Origin: Levilinea sp.
Lineage (GTDB): Bacteria; Chloroflexota; Anaerolineae; Anaerolineales; Anaerolineaceae
Direction of reading: 5' to 3'
Assembly (NCBI GenBank): GCA_029975215.1
Contig: JARKPO010000052.1
Location: 1-57,870, forward strand
Length of the DNA: 57,870 nucleotides
Part shown: positions 10,236 to 17,366 of the stretch, in pieces
How the letters are laid out: each line of letters opens with the position of its first letter
Numbering within the stretch: position 1 is the stretch's first letter
Notes under the pieces: model-generated
The model's database searches: none
What the model was told of the DNA's origin: nothing
The model's input: the letters and a program-made list of their open reading frames with translations, nothing else
Translations under genes and position numbers: made by a program

Positions 10236-10613
10236 CTAGCGCAGCGCTCCCAGCAAGACAAAGGCTCCTCCGCTGGCCAGGAGCGTCAAATAAGGGATCA
10301 CCTGGTGAACGCGCGCGGCCCACAGCGGCGCGGGACGGTCGGTACTCACCAACCCGCCGGTCGCCACAGCCAGCACAAAGCAGGCTGCCGCCAGCCCCAC
10401 CCCCACCCATTGCAGCGCGCTCAGCGGCGCCGCGCGCTGGGTGACGACTGCTTGCCAGATCAGCCAAACCAAAATCCCCAGCGCCGCCAGCTTGTGAACG
10501 GTGAAAGCCGCCAGGGGATAGGGCTTTCCCGCACGGCTGAGGCCGTAGCCCAAAATGAAAACCAGGCCAAACAAACCGCCCAATGCAGTGATTTTCCAAA
10601 TCGCAGGGGTCAT
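10236..10613 (-). CDS. Small four-helix membrane protein
   Basis: 125 residues with four predicted spans (about 5-25, 40-58, 68-88, 100-122) and a short cytoplasmic tail. ATG 10613 overlaps the stop of the TetR gene by 4 nt (ATGA) and has AGGAGCAAGG directly upstream, inside the TetR coding end. The pairing with the regulator suggests either a target of the regulator or a partner in its response. I do not recognise a named family. The longer frames in this stretch begin inside the TetR gene and are not preferred. Confidence 0.7.
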   Translation of the reverse strand: MTPAIWKITALGGLFGLVFILGYGLSRAGKPYPLAAFTVHKLAALGILVWLIWQAVVTQRAAPLSALQWVGVGLAAACFVLAVATGGLVSTDRPAPLWAARVHQVIPYLTLLASGGAFVLLGALR

Positions 10614-11227
10614 CCTTGCTCCTTTTGAGTGCGTGAAGTGGAAGGCGAAGCCGCGGCGGCCCCGCCCCAAAACATCTCAAAGCCCTGGCGGATAAGGGCA
10701 GCCTGCTGGACGGGGTCCGGCGTCTGACGCAGCAGCAGCATCACGGCCACCATGCCCTGATACAGCATCCCGCCGATCAGCTCCGGGGGGTAAGGAGCCA
10801 ACACGCCCTCCGCCTGACCTTTCTGGATGGCGGCGTAGTAGTAGGCAAAGGCGCGCTGCGATTCGGCCAGGGTTTCCGGTGTGATCCATACCGGATCGCG
10901 CAGCTGCTGGGTGGCTTCAAAGGTGTAGGGGCGTTCCAAAAACCAGTCCAGGGTGGCGCTCCACACAGCCCAAAAGGTCTCGCGTGCCGAAAGCTGGGGG
11001 GAGAGGTGCGCGGCCACCCGCTCGGCCTGTTCGTAGGCCAGCTGCAGGGCCAGTTCGTTGACAAGGGCCTGTTTGGTGGGGAAGTACAAAAACAAGGTGC
11101 CGGCCGCCACCCCCGCCTCACGGGCGATATCGGCGGTGAGGGCGTTGACGATCCCGCGCTCGGCGAAGAGTTTCAACGCGGCGTTTAACAAGGCAGCCTT
11201 TCGTTCGGGGTTAAGTGAGCGAGTCAA
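10610..11227 (-). CDS. TetR-family transcriptional regulator (TTG start)
   Basis: 205 residues when started at TTG 11227, which lies 5 nt after AAAAGGAG; this matches the family length, whereas the ATG at 11350 would add 41 residues of non-conserved sequence running through the promoter. The N-terminal helix-turn-helix has the family layout: KAALLNAALKLFAERG, then TADIAREAGVAAGTLFLYFP, then TKQALV. The C-terminal part is helical and would hold the ligand-binding and dimer surfaces. A canonical promoter and an 8-4-8 inverted repeat sit just upstream, so it probably represses itself and the overlapping membrane gene. Confidence 0.9.
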   Translation of the reverse strand: MTRSLNPERKAALLNAALKLFAERGIVNALTADIAREAGVAAGTLFLYFPTKQALVNELALQLAYEQAERVAAHLSPQLSARETFWAVWSATLDWFLERPYTFEATQQLRDPVWITPETLAESQRAFAYYYAAIQKGQAEGVLAPYPPELIGGMLYQGMVAVMLLLRQTPDPVQQAALIRQGFEMFWGGAAAASPSTSRTQKEQG

Positions 11228-11243
11228 AGGGTCTCCTTTTATA

Positions 11244-11290
11244 ATGACTGACTGCTCACTCAATATAATATCATCCGGGGCGATTGTCAA
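11244..11290 (-). promoter_or_regulatory. TetR-gene promoter with overlapping operator
   Basis: On the minus strand TTGACA (11290-11285) is followed 17 nt later by TATATT (11267-11262). An inverted repeat ATGACTGA-CTGC-TCACTCAA (11244-11263, arms matching 6 of 8) covers the -10 edge and the expected start point near 11255. The arrangement is what an autorepressing TetR protein would need. Leader to the TTG start is about 28 nt. Confidence 0.75.
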
Positions 11291-11750
11291 TCCCCAATCT
11301 ACCCGTGACAGCGTTTGGGCACGCCTACGGCTGCCCATCGGGGTCAGCACGGCGTGCCCCTACGGGTGTGCGGTGAGGGGGTGGACCGGCGGTTAGGCAC
11401 ATGCCTGACAAACCACCCAGCGGATACAACACGGGCGTACCCCATGTCAGGGCACGCCCGTGTCTGCGGTTGGGCACGCCTACGCCTGCCCCATTGGGGT
11501 GAGGGGGTAGACTGGCGTGCCCCTACGGGTTTTTGGCGGTATGGGGGTAGACCGGCGTGCCCCTACGGGTGTTTGGCGGTGTGGGGGGTGCCAGGGTTTG
11601 GGCACGCCTACGGCTGCCCCATCGGGTTCAGGGGGTAGACCGGCGTGCCCCTACGGGTGTGCCGTGTGGGTGTGCTGGTGTTTGGGCACGCCTACGCCTG
11701 CCCCATTGGGTTCAGGGGGTAGACCGGCGTGCCCCTACCATTCATGCGGC
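11291..11750. repeat. Array of GC-rich intergenic repeats (GGCGTGCCCCTAC type)
   Basis: Gene-free. The 13-mer GGCGTGCCCCTAC occurs five times, starting at 11351, 11514, 11554, 11642 and 11726. Between copies runs GTTTGGGCACGCCTACG followed by CTGCCCCAT and GGGGGTAGACCGGC in varying spacing (about 40, 84 and 88 nt between neighbours). GGGCACGCC and GGCGTGCCC are reverse complements, so each unit can fold. Related words recur at 34348-34376 and 40964-41101. Open frames through it are artefacts. Confidence 0.75.
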
Positions 11751-12788
11751 CTAGAAAAACAGTTTGACCACCTTCAGCGCTTTTTGCTTCCAGGGCACGC
11801 GGTGGGTCACACCCTCCCCTTCGGTGAAGGTGTCCTTGTTCTGCAAATACCAGCGGTAATTGCGCAGCATGGCCTGACTGTTGGAATACAGCGGGCGGTA
11901 GCCCAATACCTGTTGGGCCTTTTCAATCGAAACGAACGAGTCCTTCGAAGCCGTTTCGTAAATCCACGGGTACAACGGCGAAAGCTTGAGCTTCTCCAAA
12001 ATCCGCAGGGCGGGGATCACCATCCAGGTAGGGAAGGGCACAATGCGTTTGCCAAAGCCGGCCTCGTCCAAAACCGCCTGATAATCCTGGCGCATGGTGG
12101 TGTATTCCGCCGCACCCACATTAAACGTGCTGTTGACTACCGCAGCGTCCAGCGTCATGCACGCCAGAATCACCTGGCACAAATCGTCCACATCCAGCAG
12201 CTGATAGCGATTGTTGCCGGAGCCAATCATCGGGAAATGCTTGCCCTGGCTGGCCCATTCATAGAAAATGGCAAACACGCCCAAACGCTCCGGGCCTACA
12301 AACGATTTCGGCCGCAAAATGGGCACACACATGCCCTTCTCGCGGAACGACTCGCACACCGCTTCCGCCTCCACCTTGGCCTCGCCGTACGGCCCCACCC
12401 CGTGCACCGGGTCGGTCTCATACAACGGATGGTGATCCGGCACGCCGTACACCGCCGTGGAAGAAATGTGAATGAAGCGCTTTACTCCATAGGCCTGGGC
12501 CTGTTCCAGCAAAATGCGCGTACCCTTCACATCGGTAGAGTAAATATCCTCCGGAGAATACAGCGGTAAGGCCGCCGCGGTGTGAATCACCACATCCGCC
12601 CCGGCCATGCTGCGCGCCACGGCCTGCGGATCGCGGATGTCACCCTGCAAAAATTCGATCCGATCGCGTTCCGGGTAGGTGAAATCCACCAGGTCAATTC
12701 CGGCAATCTCGGTGTAGCCGCGCTCCAACAGGTAGCGCACCAGGTTAATGCTCAAAAAACCGCTGATTCCGGTGATATAGATTTTCAT
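11751..12788 (-). CDS. NAD-dependent epimerase/dehydratase (extended SDR)
   Basis: 345 residues. The N-terminal NAD motif TGISGFLSINLV is a TGxxGxx variant; the acidic residue after strand 2 (GIDLVDF) favours NAD. The catalytic Tyr-Lys pair is seen in PYGEAKVEAE, with a preceding Ser/Thr block (HISSTAVYG). These enzymes epimerise or dehydrate nucleotide sugars, or act on sterol-like substrates. ATG 12788 follows AAAGGATGCAGC. It stands alone, divergent from the XRE gene. Which substrate is used cannot be read from the sequence; the C-terminal part (LRILEKLKLSPLYPWIYE) is typical of nucleotide-sugar members found with glycosyltransferases. Confidence 0.8.
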   Translation of the reverse strand: MKIYITGISGFLSINLVRYLLERGYTEIAGIDLVDFTYPERDRIEFLQGDIRDPQAVARSMAGADVVIHTAAALPLYSPEDIYSTDVKGTRILLEQAQAYGVKRFIHISSTAVYGVPDHHPLYETDPVHGVGPYGEAKVEAEAVCESFREKGMCVPILRPKSFVGPERLGVFAIFYEWASQGKHFPMIGSGNNRYQLLDVDDLCQVILACMTLDAAVVNSTFNVGAAEYTTMRQDYQAVLDEAGFGKRIVPFPTWMVIPALRILEKLKLSPLYPWIYETASKDSFVSIEKAQQVLGYRPLYSNSQAMLRNYRWYLQNKDTFTEGEGVTHRVPWKQKALKVVKLFF

Positions 12789-12881
12789 GCTGCATCCTTT
12801 ATGTCAAAAATTCGGCGGGCAGCCCGCCCCATTCAAATTATACCAGCCGGTAACTCGTGCGGGGAAAAATGTAAAACACTC

Positions 12882-12930
12882 TTGACATGTAAAGCGAACT
12901 TTACTACAATATGTATAGTTTACTTTACAT
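12882..12930 (+). promoter_or_regulatory. XRE-gene promoter with operator palindromes
   Basis: TTGACA (12882-12887), a 17-nt spacer, TACAAT (12905-12910). The spacer contains the perfect palindrome GTAAAG-CGAA-CTTTAC (12889-12904). ATGTAAAG (12887-12894) is also mirrored by CTTTACAT (12923-12930) downstream of the start point. This places binding sites both within and just after the promoter, as expected for autoregulation by the small XRE protein encoded next. Confidence 0.82.
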
Positions 12931-12940
12931 AGGAGGGCGC

Positions 12941-13153
12941 ATGAAAAATCGCTTAGAAGAATTTCGCAGTCAAAGGGGCTGGACTCAGCAGGAGCTGGCC
13001 GACCAGGTAGAAGTCTCCCGTCAGACGATCATCTCCCTGGAGAACGGGCGTTACAACCCCTCCATCCTGCTGGCCTTTCGGCTGGCGCGTTTGTTTCAGA
13101 TGTCCATCGAAGACCTTTTTCTCTATGAACCGGAGGAAGAAAACCATGAGTAA
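12941..13153 (+). CDS. Small XRE-family helix-turn-helix regulator
   Basis: 70 residues, essentially a lone HTH_3 domain: LEEFRSQRGWTQQELADQ, VSRQTIISLENGRYNPS, LAFRLARLFQ, then IEDLF. ATG 12941 follows AGGAGG by 5 nt. It overlaps the next gene by 8 nt (ATGAGTAA), so both proteins are made from one mRNA. Proteins of this YozG/YgzD type commonly precede a small membrane protein and repress their own operon. The palindromes in the promoter support self-control. The signal it senses is unknown. Confidence 0.92.
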   Translation: MKNRLEEFRSQRGWTQQELADQVEVSRQTIISLENGRYNPSILLAFRLARLFQMSIEDLFLYEPEEENHE

Positions 13154-13610
13154 CTATTCACAATGGGTACAGCAAAAACTGCGCCTGGGCTGGGCTTTTC
13201 TGGCCGCGGGGGTCATCGTGGCCGTGGCAGGGGCGTGGATCGGCAGTGAATTTGCCTACCTGCCCTACAATTTCCGCATCATCACCGGCCTGGGCATCCT
13301 CCTGGCCGGGGTGGGCTTCAGCTTTCTGGCGCGCTACTGGCACGCCCGCAAAAACGGGGCCGAGGCACGCCGGGTGAGCGCCGCCGAACGCGACGAGCGC
13401 ATGGTGCTCATCCGCGCCCGCGCCGGCAGCCGCGCCTTTTGGGTCTCGCTGGGCCTCACCTACATCGGCCTGATGTGGGCCTCCTTCGCCGCCAACGGCA
13501 GCCTGCCCGAACTGAGCGGCGACACATTGTGGTTCTTCCTGGCGGGGGCGGTGCTGATCCCCTTCATCGTCTACATCGCCAGCATCGTCCGCGATCAAAA
13601 CCAATTGTGA
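13146..13610 (+). CDS. Four-helix membrane protein, partner of the XRE regulator
   Basis: 154 residues. Four hydrophobic segments (about 17-36, 47-64, 96-115, 126-147), with an Arg/Glu-rich cytoplasmic loop between the second and third (ARRVSAAERDERMVLIR). This layout resembles the DUF2178-like proteins found downstream of small XRE regulators in bacteria and archaea, but family assignment is by layout only. ATG 13146 lies 9 nt after GGAGG, inside the XRE gene. A likely job is sensing a membrane or cell-state signal and relaying it to, or being controlled by, the regulator; that is inference. Confidence 0.78.
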   Translation: MSNYSQWVQQKLRLGWAFLAAGVIVAVAGAWIGSEFAYLPYNFRIITGLGILLAGVGFSFLARYWHARKNGAEARRVSAAERDERMVLIRARAGSRAFWVSLGLTYIGLMWASFAANGSLPELSGDTLWFFLAGAVLIPFIVYIASIVRDQNQL

Positions 13611-13627
13611 GCCTGCTCTGCATACAA

Positions 13628-13660
13628 AAAAGGCATCCCGCACGGGATGCCTTTTGATTT
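13628..13660. terminator. Bidirectional terminator
   Basis: Perfect 13-bp stem AAAAGGCATCCCG (13628-13640) with its complement 13643-13655 and a 2-nt loop (4 with fraying), T-rich on both strands. It ends the XRE operon on the plus strand and can end the small membrane gene 13676-13828 on the minus strand. Confidence 0.88.
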
Positions 13661-13675
13661 TCCAGAAAACTGCCC

Positions 13676-13828
13676 CTAGAGGGTGACCACGGAGGACACA
13701 ATCCAGGTGATGATGATGATCACCGCCAACACCGCAAACAGCAGCCGCTGACGGCCTAAACGCCGCTGCTCCTGCGAGGGGCCGGGTTTTCGGGTGGGGG
13801 TTTTGGCACGTTTGTTTTTCACTGCCAT
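13676..13828 (-). CDS. 50-residue single-span membrane protein
   Basis: 50 residues from ATG 13828: a basic N-terminal half (KNKRAKTPTRKPG, QEQRRLGRQR) and a C-terminal hydrophobic span (LLFAVLAVIIIITWIVSSVV). The frame can also start at GTG 13861. Neither start has a close Shine-Dalgarno; GAAGGAAG lies 14 nt before the ATG. It sits between two terminator-like hairpins and downstream of the FmdB gene. The basic-tail plus single-span layout suggests a tail-anchored small protein of the inner membrane. No family recognised; might be spurious, though composition looks coding. Confidence 0.5.
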   Translation of the reverse strand: MAVKNKRAKTPTRKPGPSQEQRRLGRQRLLFAVLAVIIIITWIVSSVVTL

Positions 13829-13914
13829 GAGAGGGTTTACGCTTCCTTCCGCCGCTGGCACAAAAAAGCCCGGCTCCGCACGGGGGTGATCCTTCAGCCC
13901 GTACGAAACAGGGA

Positions 13915-14226
13915 TCAGTCGCTGGTTTTGGTGCCAGCCGTGCTGGAGGCGCTGGATGTGGAGCTGCTCTCCGCCGCCGGTTTGGCCTCAGCCGCCTTTT
14001 CAGCGGGTTTCTCTTCAGTATGCGTTGTTCGGCTCTGCCCAGAGGGGGAGCGGTGATCCGTGGCGTAAAAGCCAGAACCTTTAAAGACGATTCCGACCGG
14101 GGTATAGACCTTGCGCAGCGACTTCTTATTGCACTCCGGGCAGCGCGCCAGGGGCGGATCGGAAAACCGCTGATTGCGTTCAAACTGCACACCACAACTT
14201 TCGCACCGGTAGGTATAAATGGGCAT
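13915..14226 (-). CDS. FmdB-family zinc-ribbon protein
   Basis: 103 residues. MPIYTYRCESCG at the start and CPECNKKSLRKVYTP further on give the two CxxC knuckles of the FmdB/CxxC_CXXC_SSSS regulatory zinc ribbon; GFYATD follows as usual. The last 35 residues are a low-complexity Glu/Ala/Ser/Thr tail. ATG 14226 with AAGGAGT 9 nt upstream decides the start (the frame extends 13 codons further). The family is widespread, cytosolic, and of uncertain function. Immediately downstream is a weak GC stem and T run (about 13862-13885). Confidence 0.9.
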   Translation of the reverse strand: MPIYTYRCESCGVQFERNQRFSDPPLARCPECNKKSLRKVYTPVGIVFKGSGFYATDHRSPSGQSRTTHTEEKPAEKAAEAKPAAESSSTSSASSTAGTKTSD

Positions 14227-14316
14227 AGCGATTACACTCCTTACATAACTTTCCAGGTATTTCAATGTGGCATTATAGCAAGGAATTATAAGAATTTCAA
14301 TAACAAATGGAGGGAT

Positions 14317-14979
14317 TTACCCTTTACTTTCCTCCTGACCCGCCGAGAGCAGCCCGCGCTGAATGGCCGCGCTCACCGCCGCCGCCCGCGAATCAACCCC
14401 CAGCTTGTTGTACAGGCTGGCCAGATGCGCCTTCACCGTGCGCTCGCTGATCCCTAAATGGTAAGCGATCTCCTTGCTGCGCTGGCCGCGCCCCACTGCC
14501 GCCAAGACCTCCAGCTCGCGCTCACTCAATTCCGGCGCTGCCGAGGGCGAAGACGCGCGCTGATTCAACAGCCGCGCCAGCACTTCCGGCTGCAGCAAGG
14601 TTTCGCCGCGGGCTGCCGCACGGATGGTGTGGAACAGGGTCTCACGGTCGGTATCCTTTAGCAGATAGGCGCGCGCCCCGGCCTGCAGCCCGCGCACCAT
14701 CCAATCATCCTCGTTGTAGGTGGTCAAAATCACCACGGCAATCTGCGGGTGTTCAACGCTCAGATGCTGGATGGCAGTCAGCCCGTCCATGCCCGGCATG
14801 CGCAGGTCCATCAAAATCACATCCGGCCGGGTTTCCCCCGCCAGGCGCAGCGCCTCGGCCCCGTCAGCGGCCTCGCCCACCAGTTCCATGCCCTCGGCCG
14901 TCTCTAAAATCAGACGCAGCCCTTCACGGATGATCAAATGGTCGTCGGCGATCAAAATGCGGATAGGGTCAGCGGTCAT
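14317..14979 (-). CDS. NarL/LuxR-type response regulator
   Basis: 220 residues. Receiver domain: acidic pair D12-D13, phospho-acceptor D58 in VILMDLRMPGMDG, conserved Thr and Lys (VVILTTYNEDD, YLLKD). C-terminal LuxR-type helix-turn-helix with LSERELEVLAAVGRG, KEIAYHLGISERTVKAHLAS and LYNKLGVDSRA. ATG 14979 overlaps the stop of the histidine-kinase gene (ATGA) with GGAGG 7 nt before. It forms a two-component pair with that kinase and lies divergently next to a three-gene ABC exporter, its most likely target. Confidence 0.95.
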   Translation of the reverse strand: MTADPIRILIADDHLIIREGLRLILETAEGMELVGEAADGAEALRLAGETRPDVILMDLRMPGMDGLTAIQHLSVEHPQIAVVILTTYNEDDWMVRGLQAGARAYLLKDTDRETLFHTIRAAARGETLLQPEVLARLLNQRASSPSAAPELSERELEVLAAVGRGQRSKEIAYHLGISERTVKAHLASLYNKLGVDSRAAAVSAAIQRGLLSAGQEESKG

Positions 14980-16208
14980 GAGGCAGCCTCCGTGTTGAGT
15001 GGAATACACCAGCGCAGCAGCGTTCCCTGCCCCGGCGCAGACTGCACCTGGCACTCCCCGCCCAACAGGCGGGCACGCTCCTGCAGCCCCAACAGGCCGT
15101 AATGCCCCGCGGCCACCTCGGCGGGGTCAAACCCGCGTCCGTCGTCGCGCACTTCCACGCACAGACACCCATCCGCGCTGCTCACCTGTACCCAGGCGTG
15201 GGCCGCCCCGGCATGGCGGGCGACGTTGGTCAACCCCTCGCTCACCACCCTCATCAGCGCTTCGCCTGTATCGGGCGGCAGATCCTCCGGCAAATCCAAC
15301 TTGAGGGTACAGGGAATGCCCAGCGAAGTCTCCAGGCGGTGGGTCTCGGCCGTCAGTTCCCGGGCCAAATCTTCACTGGCGGACCGCCCGCTGCGCAGAT
15401 CGTCAATCACGCGGCGTGCATCCCGCAAAGTTCCGCGCGCGCGTTCCATCGCCTGCTGCACAATCGTTTGAGCGCGGTCAGCGCGCCCCCCAGCCAGGTG
15501 GGTATCCACCGCCTCCAACTGCAAAATCAGCCCGGCCAGGCCTTGCGCCAGGGTATCGTGCAGCTCGCGGGCCATGCGCTGACGCTCGCTGCTCAGGGTC
15601 AAATCCTCAATCTGTGCCGCGTAGTCCGAAAGCTGACGGTTGGCCTGCTCCAGTTCTGCGGCCAGTTTTTGAGCGCGCTCGCGCGCCTCGGCCTGGCGGC
15701 TGTAGAGGGTCACATACACGCTCACAAAGGCCGCCAGCGGCAGCACCATCAATGCCCAGATAGGCAGCTGTCCCCAACCGATAAACCGGCCAAAGTTGAT
15801 TCCGGAAAGCAGCAAAAGAAACAGCGTCATACCCACGCCCGCATAGCTGACGCGCAAAAGCCCTAAAGTCTCCCCAATCAGGCTCAAGTACAGCCCAACC
15901 GCCAAAGCTTCAGACGCGCTGATGGACACCAGGGTAAAAACCACCACGCTTTGCACCAGCAGTACAATCACCGCCGTGCGCGTGCTGAGGTTGAGGGCGA
16001 TCACCGCCCAATGCAGCGCCAGGTGCACCAACATCAGCACCGTAAAGATCGCCAGCATCCCCGGCTGGCGCATATCAGGCTTTTGCGCCAGAGTCCAGAC
16101 GTACATAAAGCCCACCGCCGCGATCAGCAGCCAAAACCACACCACCTGCTGGCTGTCTTCGTCTTTCCGCAGGGAAGATTTCAGAATCGTTTTCCACGAG
16201 TTGGGCAT
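14976..16208 (-). CDS. NarL-type membrane sensor histidine kinase
   Basis: 410 residues. Five or six membrane spans occupy residues 20-170 with no sizeable outside loop, so the sensor probably detects a signal at or in the membrane. A helical linker (175-205) leads to the dimerisation/phospho-acceptor domain of the HisKA_3 type (RMARELHDTLAQGLAGL, His217) and a HATPase domain with a G-box DDGRGFDP and a second glycine block GLLGLQERARLLGG. The pairing with the overlapping response-regulator gene is of the LiaS/DesK type. TATAAT at 16237-16232 (minus strand) and AGGAG precede ATG 16208. Confidence 0.93.
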   Translation of the reverse strand: MPNSWKTILKSSLRKDEDSQQVVWFWLLIAAVGFMYVWTLAQKPDMRQPGMLAIFTVLMLVHLALHWAVIALNLSTRTAVIVLLVQSVVVFTLVSISASEALAVGLYLSLIGETLGLLRVSYAGVGMTLFLLLLSGINFGRFIGWGQLPIWALMVLPLAAFVSVYVTLYSRQAEARERAQKLAAELEQANRQLSDYAAQIEDLTLSSERQRMARELHDTLAQGLAGLILQLEAVDTHLAGGRADRAQTIVQQAMERARGTLRDARRVIDDLRSGRSASEDLARELTAETHRLETSLGIPCTLKLDLPEDLPPDTGEALMRVVSEGLTNVARHAGAAHAWVQVSSADGCLCVEVRDDGRGFDPAEVAAGHYGLLGLQERARLLGGECQVQSAPGQGTLLRWCIPLNTEAAS

Positions 16209-16261
16209 CGTCTGGTATCGCTCCTGTCCTGATTATACAGCCGCAGCCCCCTCCGCACACC

Positions 16262-16289
16262 TGTCCGTTCGGACATGTCCGTTCGTACC
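16262..16289. promoter_or_regulatory. Tandem 14-bp candidate operator in the divergent region
   Basis: A perfect palindrome TGTCCG-TT-CGGACA (16262-16275) is followed without gap by a half-matching second unit TGTCCG-TT-CGTACC (16276-16289). It lies between the kinase gene and the ABC exporter, 37 bp upstream of the exporter's -35, a good place for an activator of the LuxR class. Confidence 0.55.
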
Positions 16290-16325
16290 CCACCAAAGTA
16301 CAGTCCCTCACTATCCCTACGGCCG

Positions 16326-16354
16326 ATGGCAAGAAGGCCCCCGCTGTCTATACT
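16326..16354 (+). promoter_or_regulatory. Candidate promoter of the ABC exporter operon
   Basis: ATGGCA (16326-16331), 17-nt spacer, TATACT (16349-16354). The -10 is near consensus and the -35 weak, which fits an activator-dependent promoter with the tandem operator upstream. Start point would be about 40 nt before the ATPase ATG. Confidence 0.5.
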
Positions 16355-16403
16355 GAGGTCAGTTCCACTCGCTCATTTTTCAATGTAGGAAAGGGTAATC
16401 AGA

Positions 16404-17351
16404 ATGACTGAACGTTATGCCATCGAAATTATAGATCTTCATAAGCAATTTGGCCGCCAAACTGCCGTGCAGGGCCTCAGCCTTCAGGTGCGCGCAGGCG
16501 AAATCTTTAGCCTGCTGGGACCCAACGGGGCCGGAAAAAGCACCACCATTTCCATCCTCTCCGGCCTCATCGCCCCCACCCGCGGCGAAGTGACCCTGAT
16601 GGGCCACCCCCTGCGCACTCATCCCAACCAGGCGCGCGCCGCCCTGGGCGTGGTGCCCCAAGACATCGCCCTCTACCCCGATCTGAGCGCGCGCGAGAAC
16701 CTGTACTTTTGGGGGCGTATGTACGGCCTGCGCGGGGCAAAGCTGGATCAGCGCGTGGCCGAAGTCATGGAGCGGATCGGCCTGAGTGAACGCCAAAAAG
16801 ACCGCGTAGGCACCTTCTCCGGCGGGATGAAGCGCCGCGTCAACATCGGCGCCGCCCTGCTGCACCGCCCCGATATCGTCGTGCTGGATGAACCCACCGT
16901 CGGCATTGACCCGCAAAGCCGCCGCCACATCCTCGACAGCGTCAAAGAACTTAACCGTCTCGGGGCCACCGTGCTCTACACCACCCATTACATGGAAGAA
17001 GCCGAAGAGCTTTCGGATCACATTGCCATCATGGATCAGGGCCGCCTGATTGCTCAGGGTACCCACGCTGAATTGACCCAACTGGTAGGCGAGCAAACCC
17101 GCCTGGTGTTAACCCTCAGCCAGCCCCCCGACGGCGTGCTGGAAGTTTGGCGCCAGCAGCCGGGGGTGCAGCAGGTGTGGACCGAAGCCGAGAACGTCCA
17201 CCTGCTGGTAGGCGACAGCACCGCGGTTCTGCCCCACCTGTTCGAATCGGCCGCCCAGGCCCACGTTCATATTGTGACTGTCAGCATCCAAGAGCCCAAC
17301 CTGGAGGCTGTCTTCCTTCACCTCACCGGCCGCGCCCTGCGCGACAGCTAA
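16404..17351 (+). CDS. ABC-2 exporter ATP-binding protein (DrrA/CcmA type)
   Basis: 315 residues. Walker A GPNGAGKST (39-47), signature TFSGGMKRRVNIG, Walker B DIVVLDEPTVGIDPQ, H-loop TTHYMEEAEEL, and a C-terminal extension of about 90 residues typical of drug/polysaccharide exporter ATPases. It powers the two membrane subunits that follow at 15 and 13 nt. ATG 16404 follows AGGAAAGGG. The divergent kinase/regulator pair suggests induction by a membrane-acting compound, such as an antibiotic or peptide; that is an inference from similar arrangements. Confidence 0.95.
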   Translation: MTERYAIEIIDLHKQFGRQTAVQGLSLQVRAGEIFSLLGPNGAGKSTTISILSGLIAPTRGEVTLMGHPLRTHPNQARAALGVVPQDIALYPDLSARENLYFWGRMYGLRGAKLDQRVAEVMERIGLSERQKDRVGTFSGGMKRRVNIGAALLHRPDIVVLDEPTVGIDPQSRRHILDSVKELNRLGATVLYTTHYMEEAEELSDHIAIMDQGRLIAQGTHAELTQLVGEQTRLVLTLSQPPDGVLEVWRQQPGVQQVWTEAENVHLLVGDSTAVLPHLFESAAQAHVHIVTVSIQEPNLEAVFLHLTGRALRDS

Positions 17352-17366
17352 AGCGGAGCGTACTCA

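Noticed and set aside
11315..12569. Plus-strand frames across the GC repeats and the epimerase
   Set aside because: They begin in repeat DNA and continue antisense to a clear epimerase.
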